Shown one piece after another: positions 18,286 to 27,200 of a DNA stretch of 53,170 nucleotides. The notes under the pieces were generated by a model. It did not search any database. It was given only the letters and a program-made list of their open reading frames with translations, and was not told the DNA's origin. A program made the translations under genes and the position numbers. How positions within the stretch are numbered: the first letter of the stretch is position 1; each line of letters opens with the position of its first letter. This DNA comes from a virus, in the IMG/VR virus record IMGVR_UViG_3300018429_000006, positions 1 to 53,170 of that record. One strand, written 5' to 3'.

Positions 18286-19173
18286 ATGTATTTGAAGACT
18301 GACAGAATCGTAGTGACAATTAAAGACGTTGTGTTTCGCACCTACCGATCAGGTACAGTTGGTCAGTATGTTCTTGACCCAACTGCCCTGACGGGCTGGG
18401 ACGACGGTACCAATATCCGCCGAAGCGCTACAGTGCGACCGGTGTCCGCTGGTGACTTTGCTGAGCCTTACACTTTCTCTGCCCGCGTTATAGCGCTGAG
18501 CGGGACTGCCGTTGCCAGAGACCGCTCCGAACTTCAGAGAATGCGTGATAACCTTGCGGGTCTCCTGAAGGAAGGCGAGTATGGGCAGATCTCCGTTGAA
18601 ACCGCAGCAGGGACCCGCTACGCTACGGTGGGGCTGGAGGGCAAGGTTGAGTGGGTACAGCAGCTTGACAATGTTGCAGTGTTCAGGGTTGAATTCTATG
18701 CCCCGGACCCATACATCTACGGCTACGAGCAAGTCATAACAATTGGAACTGGCTCCGGAACCTCCGCTGGCGGCGGACTCACATACCCGCTGAAGTACGC
18801 TCTGGATTATAATGCTCAGAATAAAGAGCAGACCGCTTCCACCATCACCAACAACGGCAATGTTGCTGCATGGCCAAAGTTTGTGATTACAGGGGACTAC
18901 TACTCCGGTTTTACTATTACGGATGGGAAAGACAAATCGGTGACCTACAACGGGATGGTCACCCCGCAATCTCCCGTCACCATCGATATGGCAAAAGGCA
19001 CGGCGATGCAGAACCGAATCGATAAGAGCACAAACCTGTCTGAACGGGAATGGTTTTCTGTAGCCCCTGCCCAAACTATGAAGCCGAAGTTCCTACCTAT
19101 AGCAGATGTGACCGGAGGGCCTGTCTGGCTCACCGGTTGGTGTGATATAATTATACGAGATACTTTCATATAG
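18286..19173 (+). CDS. Distal tail (Dit-like) minor tail protein
   Basis: ATG 18286, 7 nt after the tape measure stop, is preferred over the overlapping GTG 18241, which lacks a ribosome binding site. The 295-residue product has an N-terminal beta domain with DDGTNIRRSATVRPVSAGDFAEPY and a helix RDRSELQRMRDNLAGLLKEGEYG, then VEFYAPDPYIYGYEQ and a C-terminal beta domain. This is the usual order for Dit-like hub proteins encoded just after the tape measure. It would form the ring at the tail tip. Confidence 0.7.
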   Translation: MYLKTDRIVVTIKDVVFRTYRSGTVGQYVLDPTALTGWDDGTNIRRSATVRPVSAGDFAEPYTFSARVIALSGTAVARDRSELQRMRDNLAGLLKEGEYGQISVETAAGTRYATVGLEGKVEWVQQLDNVAVFRVEFYAPDPYIYGYEQVITIGTGSGTSAGGGLTYPLKYALDYNAQNKEQTASTITNNGNVAAWPKFVITGDYYSGFTITDGKDKSVTYNGMVTPQSPVTIDMAKGTAMQNRIDKSTNLSEREWFSVAPAQTMKPKFLPIADVTGGPVWLTGWCDIIIRDTFI

Positions 19174-19195
19174 TATAGAAAATGAGGAATGACAG

Positions 19196-20101
19196 ATGAC
19201 TTCAGGATGGGGCGTTGACGCCACAGTAAACGGATCGGGAGACGTAACTTCTGGTACAGAATCTTCCGATGTTAGAAAGGTCTGGGGAGCGCTCTACTCT
19301 CCCGGCGTAGTGTCCGGTGCAACTATCACACGCTCGGCCAGCGCCATGACCTACCAAGTTGCTTCCGGAGTCGTAGCAATCAAGACTGTCACCGGAGAAG
19401 TAGTGATGACGCCCGTACAGGGTTCCACACTCACGGTAGCATCCCCTCCCGGAACCGGCTCCCGCTTCGACGTTATTTTTGCCCAACAGCGTTTTCCTTC
19501 GGACGGAGACTCTTACTCCATATACAGGTTCCTCTCCTTCACAACTGAGGCCGGTATCAGCCTACCTGCAAATAGTCAGGAAGTAAAACGCTATCAGGTT
19601 CTTGCTGGACCAGCCAACACCAACGCTGCCGTTCTCAAGGGTGGAGTCAACTATTCCATCCCATACGGAGCTAGCTTGGGGCGACTTCACTACTACCAGT
19701 ACGCGTCAGGAATCGGCTCTGTTCTTCCACAGTTCCAGCGAGTAGGGGCTGGTAGCTTCTGGCTCCCTACAGATAGAAGAATCCGCTTCAAGGTTCACGC
19801 GGTGATGGGGGCCTCTAATGCATCTGGATTTGATAATTCGAAATACTGTGAGTATGGGTTCATCCCCAGCCTCAACACTTCGGACTTCATTCTCTGGTCT
19901 TCTGGAGGCTTGCACCAAGCGTGGCAGACATTTTACTTTGAAACAACTATCAATGCGCCTCAAGGGGAGAATACGTGTAGCATTATTCTCACCAAGCTGG
20001 TTGGCCCCGGAACCCCTGTTGTATACAAGGGTGCAGGTGGGGATGGTTACGGTCGAACCGGTATTGAATTCACCGTTGAAGATGTTGGACCGGCAGTTTA
20101 A
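19196..20101 (+). CDS. Minor tail protein
   Basis: This 301-residue beta-rich protein has a GAGGAA site before its ATG. The N-terminal 150 residues resemble appendage proteins of actinophages (SGWGVDATVNGSGDVTSGTE, then VASGVVAIKT and RFDVIFAQQRFP). The C-terminal half has the look of a separate jelly-roll or binding domain. It sits between the Dit-like protein and the Gp37-like hub and is therefore a baseplate or fibre-base component. Its stop overlaps the next start (TAATG). Confidence 0.6.
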   Translation: MTSGWGVDATVNGSGDVTSGTESSDVRKVWGALYSPGVVSGATITRSASAMTYQVASGVVAIKTVTGEVVMTPVQGSTLTVASPPGTGSRFDVIFAQQRFPSDGDSYSIYRFLSFTTEAGISLPANSQEVKRYQVLAGPANTNAAVLKGGVNYSIPYGASLGRLHYYQYASGIGSVLPQFQRVGAGSFWLPTDRRIRFKVHAVMGASNASGFDNSKYCEYGFIPSLNTSDFILWSSGGLHQAWQTFYFETTINAPQGENTCSIILTKLVGPGTPVVYKGAGGDGYGRTGIEFTVEDVGPAV

Positions 20102-21216
20102 TGTGGACGGCACATCTCTTTCAAGTCAGCACAGGTCTGATTGGTCCTAAGCTACAGTGGGAGTCGATGGACTGGTCTATGGAGCTAAACGGTACTGAGA
20201 GTATCAACATGAGGCTACGCAAGAGCGAGCTTCCCAAAGTAGATCTCAAGTACTGGCTCTCCCCTTGGTGGGCGGGTGTCGTTGTGTTTTGGGGCAACAA
20301 ACCCTTTGTAGCTGGGCCGATCATTACCCGTCCATCAGAATCATTTGATTTTGTGACCATTGGCTGTGGCGGAATACGCTCGGTTCTGGCAAAAAGACTG
20401 GTTTCTTATGAACCTGAGGGTGAGGACTTTGAGATAAAGTTCCCGACGTTGAGAATAAAACTCGAAGGGCTGTCTCTCGGCACTATCGCCAAACGTGTTG
20501 TAGACTACAGTCAGAGGAAGATGGGCGGGCAACTGCCGATCACTTACGCCCTCGCGGATATGGTGGGAAACCACGAGCGTACCTATAACGCCTTCAACGT
20601 TTCGAACATCAGTGGAGATGATGTCCTAACAAAACTGTCCAACGTGCTCGGTGGACCTGATATAATGTTTAGACCAAGACTTGTGCGTGACAACCTGCTC
20701 ACATTTGATATGTGGACAGGAACGGACGGACAGCCAAGGATCGCCCAGAAGTACTCTCCGGTCTGGGACACTACCCCAGCCAAAGGGATGGTGACAAATA
20801 TGAACGTCATTGTGACCGGAACATATCAGACCGACAGGGTATACGCCATTGGGGCAGGTCAGGACGAAGGAACAGTAATCAGAATTGCTACTGACCCTGC
20901 CCATACCAATAAAGGGTACCCGTTGCTGGAAACAACCATCAATGAGGGTAGCAGTGAAAACCCAACTGTGGTGAGGGACCACGCTCGTGCCGAGCTTTCA
21001 GCGAACAATGGTCCGCTTCTAGAGGTACAGATGACTGTTCGCGGTGACACGGATACCCCGTTCGGGACTTTCTGGCCCGGTGACTTGGTGGAAGTGGTAA
21101 CAAAGGGTTGGCTCTCCCTCCCTGATGGTAGTACTCGAATGAGGCTACTTAGCTTGACCGGTGATCACACCAACAGCGTGAAAGTAAGTCTTCAGCTAGA
21201 AGACAAATTCACATAA
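20101..21216 (+). CDS. Minor tail protein, Gp37-like baseplate hub
   Basis: This 371-residue protein is coupled to the previous gene by TAATG. The N-terminal region (WSMELNGTESINMRLRKSELP...YWLSPWWAGVVVFWGNKPFVAGPI) and the C-terminal FGTFWPGDLVEVVTKGWLSLPDG...LLSLTGDH are typical of the siphovirus Gp37-like family, the tail hub (Tal-like) of many actinophages. No peptidase or lysozyme signature is visible. It would close the tail tip and hold the large tail protein that follows. Confidence 0.75.
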   Translation: MWTAHLFQVSTGLIGPKLQWESMDWSMELNGTESINMRLRKSELPKVDLKYWLSPWWAGVVVFWGNKPFVAGPIITRPSESFDFVTIGCGGIRSVLAKRLVSYEPEGEDFEIKFPTLRIKLEGLSLGTIAKRVVDYSQRKMGGQLPITYALADMVGNHERTYNAFNVSNISGDDVLTKLSNVLGGPDIMFRPRLVRDNLLTFDMWTGTDGQPRIAQKYSPVWDTTPAKGMVTNMNVIVTGTYQTDRVYAIGAGQDEGTVIRIATDPAHTNKGYPLLETTINEGSSENPTVVRDHARAELSANNGPLLEVQMTVRGDTDTPFGTFWPGDLVEVVTKGWLSLPDGSTRMRLLSLTGDHTNSVKVSLQLEDKFT

Positions 21217-21240
21217 CGACATAACGATGAGGCAGTAAAG

Positions 21241-24200
21241 ATGGTAGCACACAGACGTATTGGGCCAGACGGAGGATTCATCCGTGAGTTCACCGATGTC
21301 AGGAAAAGGGTTCAGCACCTTGAAACCCGCCCTTCGGGTAACATTGTCATCCGGGAGACGATGGAGACGACTGACCCTGTGACCGGCGTCAAAACTGTCT
21401 TCGGGGCGCTCCCTGATGGGACGTTTGGTATCCAGCCCTTCATTTTTGACATCACGCCTCCTCCAGTTGCTACGGCACCTACTGTATCGGTGATTCCCGG
21501 TATCTTCAGTGTCTCATGGGATGGACTCTTTGTCAACAACGGAGTACTCCCGCGTGACTTTGAATGTGTAAACATCATCGGGCACAAGATGAATGGTGCT
21601 GCCACTGTCTCAAGTGCACCCCTTGGAGCCATTACTCGCCCTCTCGACATCACCTACATTACTCAGGATGTCTGCCTTGTTGGTGAATACTGGCAGTTCT
21701 CCCTTGAGTCTGAGGACTACAACGGAAACAGGGCTGAATGGAGCGCCAGAAGCGCTACCGTTCGTATGGAGTCTGTTGTGTCCGACGCGGGCGTTACAGA
21801 GGCTCTTGAGGCCCTGCAAGAGGCCGCTGACGCTGCTGCACTTGCCGCGCAGGCCGCACGAGATGCTGCCGATGACGCACAGGATGATGCAGACGCTGTT
21901 GCCGCTAGCCTAACCTCAACAAATGCTGCGGTAGCCGCTGCTCAGCTAAAGGCTGATCAGGCATTCAATAACGCTGCCTCTGCCTCCACTGCGGCTGGGG
22001 AAGCGCAGACAACTGCATCAGGCAAAAACCGTAACTGGTACATTGACACTCCTCCTACAGGAATCGGCCATAAAGATGGCGATCAGTGGTTTGATACCAA
22101 TGACGGAAACCGTCTGTACCTCTGGAAGGGTGAACCAGATAACCAGTGGGTAAACTTCCAAGACGCGGCTATTTCTGCCGCCTCTCAGGCTGCTACAGGT
22201 GCGCAGGCTTCCGCCGATGGTAAGAGCACAAATTACTATGAGCCGATAGCGCCCACCAACGTCCCAGTCGGTAAGATCAAAAAGGGAGATACATGGTACG
22301 ACACTGCCAATGGGTACAGACTCTCCACATGGAGCGGGACCGCATGGCAGACCACTCAGGATATGGCCGCAGCGCTCCTTGAGACTGCCACCAAGTCTGT
22401 AGTCTACACTCAGAACACTACGCCTCCTGTGGCAGCACGTCTGCCTCAGACAATCTGGAATGATACAAGTCTAGGTCTTGACAAGATTGTTGTCAAGGTC
22501 TGGATCGGTTCGCCAACCAACGCATGGACTGCGCTAGCGGACAAGGCGGCTACTGAAGCACGTTCAACTGCTGATGCCAAGAGCGAGACCATCTATTCTG
22601 ATACTGCCCCAAGCGTTGCTCAGCGCCTCCCACAAAACCTTTGGATTGATACCACAGGTGGAATCAACATCAATAAGCGCTGGGATGGGAGTGGTTGGGT
22701 TGTAGTTGTTGACTCTCGTATACCGGCCACCGCCACGGCTGTAACTGCTGCTGACGGCAAGGCTCAGACTGCTCTTGACACTGCGCTGGCTAAAGGTACA
22801 ATATATACTCAGGCCTTCGCACCGCCTGTCGAAGCACGCCTTCCGCAGAACCTATGGGTAGACACGTCTCTAGGGCTGAATAACTCTGTCACCAAGTACT
22901 GGAACGGAGCTTGGACAGCAATAGCCGATAAGGTTGCAACTGACGCTGCCACGCTTGCCGGAACTAAATCCCAGATCATCTACGGGGCCACAGCGCCTAC
23001 CGGTGTAAACGCAAACGTACTTACACTATGGATCGACACAACTGGTGGGGCCAATACGCCCAAGAAATGGGTATCTGGCACGACTTGGGCTGCTATCACT
23101 GATAAGGTCGCCACGGACGCCGCTGCCCTCGCTGCCACCAAAGGTAAGGTTCTTATTCAGTCTGATACGCCTGCTGCTGCGGACCAGCTTATTCAGAACC
23201 TCTGGATTGACACCACAGCGGGTGTAAATATCCCGAAGCGCTGGAACACGTCTGGCAACTCTTGGGATATCGTAACTGACAAGACTGCCACCGATGCGGC
23301 TGCTGCTGCCTCTGCTGCACAGACAACTGCAAACACCGCCGTAACAAACGCTGCTACCGCTGATAGTAAGGCAGTAACAGCCCAGACCGCTGCGGGCACT
23401 GCCTCCTCTGCTGCCTCTGCTGCACAGACAACTGCAAACACCGCCGTAACAAACGCTGCTACCGCTGATAGTAAGGCCGCTCAGGCGCTTGCTGATGCCC
23501 TCGCTGCAAATAACCTTGCTGTATCTAAGGGTAAGGTACTTTACCAGACTAGCGCACCAACCGGTGTAGATGCAAACCTCCAGACTCTCTGGATCGACAC
23601 AACTTCAAACCTCAACACACCTAAACGATGGATATCCGGGACCACATGGAATGCCGTCACAGATAAGGTGGCTACTGACGCTGCCTCTCTTGCGGCTACC
23701 AAGGGTAAGATCATCTACAGCACCACCGCCCCTACAGGGCTGGACGCTAACCTCCTTACACTATGGATCGATACCACAGGAAACGCTAATACTCCAAAGA
23801 AATGGGTCTCCGGGACCACATGGCAGTCGCTGACTGACAAGGTTGCCTCCGACGCTGCGGCTCTTGCTGCAACAAAGGGTAAGATTCTTTTCCAGACTAC
23901 AGCACCGACAGGTGCAGATGCAAGCCTTCTCACGCTCTGGATTGACACTACAGGTGGTGCTAATACACCCAAAAAGTGGGTATCAGGTACAACATGGACC
24001 GCGATCACCGACAAGGTGGCTCTGGATGCCGCTCAGGCGGCTGCTGCTGCCGCTCTAGCGGCCTCGGGGGCACAAGGTACAGCAGATACTGCTGTCACCA
24101 ATGCGGCAACCGCACAGACGCTCGCACAGCAGGCTTTCAATAACGCCGCACTTGCTTCTACTGCTGCTGGGACTGCACAACTCGCTGCTGACGGCAAGAG

Positions 24201-27200
24201 TACCGTCTGGAATCAGGATAACGCCCCGGCCGGTACGGGACACCGTGCAGGAGATCTCTGGTTCGACACCAACGACGGCAACAAGCCGTACGTCTGGGTG
24301 ATCACCGGTACGCCTGCTTGGACTTCGGCACGTGACGCGACAATCGCTACTGCTCAGATAAAGGCTGATACAGCCTTCACTATAGCCAACGGCAAGACTA
24401 CCACATACTATCAGGACGCACAGCCCTCTGGCGGAACTTACGTCAAGGGTGATATGTGGTTTGATACCAATGATGGGAATAAACCATACGTCCACAATGG
24501 GACTATATTCGTTGTGGCGCAGGACGCTGCCATCTTTGAGGTACAGCCTGCCGTTACCACCGCGATCAGCAACGCTGCCAACGGTAAGAACAAGGTAGTC
24601 TACTCTACTCTTGACGCCTCCGGGACAGGCTATGTCGCTGGCGACACTTGGTTCAAGCGTGACGGTGCTGGTACAATCATTGCTCAGTGGGAATTCACCA
24701 CGTCATGGCAGTCCCGCACTATCAACGAGGCGGTCATCGGCAACCTCAGCGCCGGAAAGATCGTTACAGGTACACTCGATGCTGACCGTCTGGGAGCCAA
24801 TACTATCTCGGTTGAGAAGCTTTTGGTGGGTTCTTTCGATAACGTAATATCTGACCCGTCATTCCTTGCTGGGAACTTGGCTTGGCCTGCTATCTCGTCC
24901 TCAACTCTATTGCCGACGGGCGGTCTGAACGGCGCACCTGCACTACGTCTAACTGGTAACAGTGTAGTCGCTTCGCTATACAACAAGCCTCAGGCTCTCC
25001 CAGTTGACGGTGGCGCGTCTTTCAAGCTGTCCACTCGATTCAAAACATCTGCTGCACTGGCCGCTGGAAGTATCTGGGTATTTGCCCGTTGGAGGAACGC
25101 GGCAGGTACATACACGTACACCGATGTTGAGTCTGTGCTGTCGGTGACAGGTGTATGGACTGACCTCACCGGCCTAGTCACCGGGCCTGCTGACGCGGTA
25201 TCTGTCTCATTTGCTGTCAGTATTCGTGCAAACGTCACAGCCGGTCAGTACGTTGACTTCGATTTCGTCTCTGCAATCCGTGCCGCCAACGGGAAACTCA
25301 TCGTTGATGGTGCAATCACCGCAGGATCTGCTATCATCGGCAACGCTGCAATCGGCAATGCTCATATTGCAGACATACACGCTGATAAGATCACAGCGGG
25401 CACAGTTGCCGCTGCCCGTCTCGATGCAGAAACCATCAAGGCCAAGCTCATCGATGCCTCTTTGATCGATGCTGTAGACATCCTTGTCTCAGGGTCCATC
25501 ACGGCAGCCAACGGTATCATCGGATCTATCGATGCCTCAAAGATCTCCGTAGGAACACTAGCTGCTGCTCGAATCGGTGCCAAGTCTATCACAGTTGACA
25601 AGCTACTTGTCTCATCCTCTGATAGCCTAATAGTTGAGGGTGATTTCGGCGGATCTGGCGCTAGCTGGGAGCTTCCAACTAACTTCATTATCAACGCGAC
25701 CGCTGGGCGTAACTCGCTCCCGGCCATGGTTATCACCAACACTGCATCACTCCAGACATCCTACAACGCAGTCGGTGCGCCTACTAAGGTTGCCATCGAA
25801 ACCATGTCGGACGTTGCAAATGCATACCGTATCACCGGCTGGGTGAAGACATCTGTGTCTGCCCCTGCGAATAGTGTGCTGCTCAACGTCAGGTTCCGCC
25901 TGTCTACAGGATCATACGCGACACTACAGAGTGTTACGTACACTACAGGTACACCGGCTGTTGCTACAATCATCCCGGCTAACACTTGGGTTGAGATCAA
26001 TGGAATGGTTACAGCCCCGGCCAACACTATCTCGGTTGCTTTCTCTGTGTCAACTACGTCTGCACTGGCTACGGGTACAACCACGTTTGATATGATCTCT
26101 GCTACTCGTGCTTCCAGCGGCGAGCTAATCGTTGACGGAGCCATTGACGGTAAAACTATCACTGGTGCACTTATCCAGACGATTGTTACGGCTTCGCGCG
26201 GTATAAAGTTGACCAGCACCGAGCTTGCAGGCTATGATGCTTCTGGAGTCAAGAACTTCTCCCTTACATCTGCCGGTGCCCTTACGATCAAGGGTGACAT
26301 CACTTCTGGCTCTACCATCACAGGTGCCCGACTAACCGGTACCGGGATCGAAACTTCGGCCACTGCTCTTAGCGGTGTAAAGCTGTCATCCTCTGGAATC
26401 ACAGCATACAACAGCAGCAATGAACTCACCTTCCGTGTAGATGCTGCCACCGGTCTTGTTGAAGCCCCCGGCCTGAAGGCCAATACCATCAAGGGCGATA
26501 TGATTGACGCGGGAACTATCTCCGCGAGTAAGCTGATCATCGGTGCCGGTGACAACCTGATCCCTGATCCGGGCTATCAGGTCGCCAACATGACAGCAAT
26601 GCGTAACTCTGCCTCCACAATGGCCGTGTCCAAAAATGTCACAACTGGTAACCTTGATCTGGTCCTGCCGGGAACAGGTAACTATTACCTTCGCCCGACA
26701 GGCATTGCTCAAACTGCTGCTGCGTTCGCTGACTGGCTCCCGGTTAGCCCCGGAGAGTCATATCTCTTCTCGGCTACAATATCCACATCCGGCACAGGAG
26801 ATCTGCGCTTCACTGGTCGTACAAAGGACGGCTCTGCAACCAGCATTGCGTTCTCAACCCTGAGTGCGTATCCGACAATCGTATCGGGTGTCCGCACCTA
26901 TTACAAGGGAATCGTCCCGGCTGACTGCTACTGGATGTTGCCTGAGATCCGTCTCTCAGGGTGGACCGGAACCGCTACAATTGCACCTAACGCTATGAGC
27001 CTTCGCCAGATGGCTACAGGTGAGCTAATTGTTGACGGAGCCATTGACGGTAAGACTATCACAGGCGCTTTGGTCCAGACCGAAGCGACTGCCTCACGCG
27101 GAATCAAGCTTACCAGTGCTGAACTGGCTGGCTATGATGGTGCTGGAGTCAAGAACCTATCGCTCACGAGCGCTGGAGTTCTCACCCTCAAAGGTGCCAT

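Noticed and set aside
21900-24720. CRISPR-like repeats
   Set aside because: The repeats are degenerate, in-frame protein modules of one gene without uniform spacers. No CRISPR array is present.
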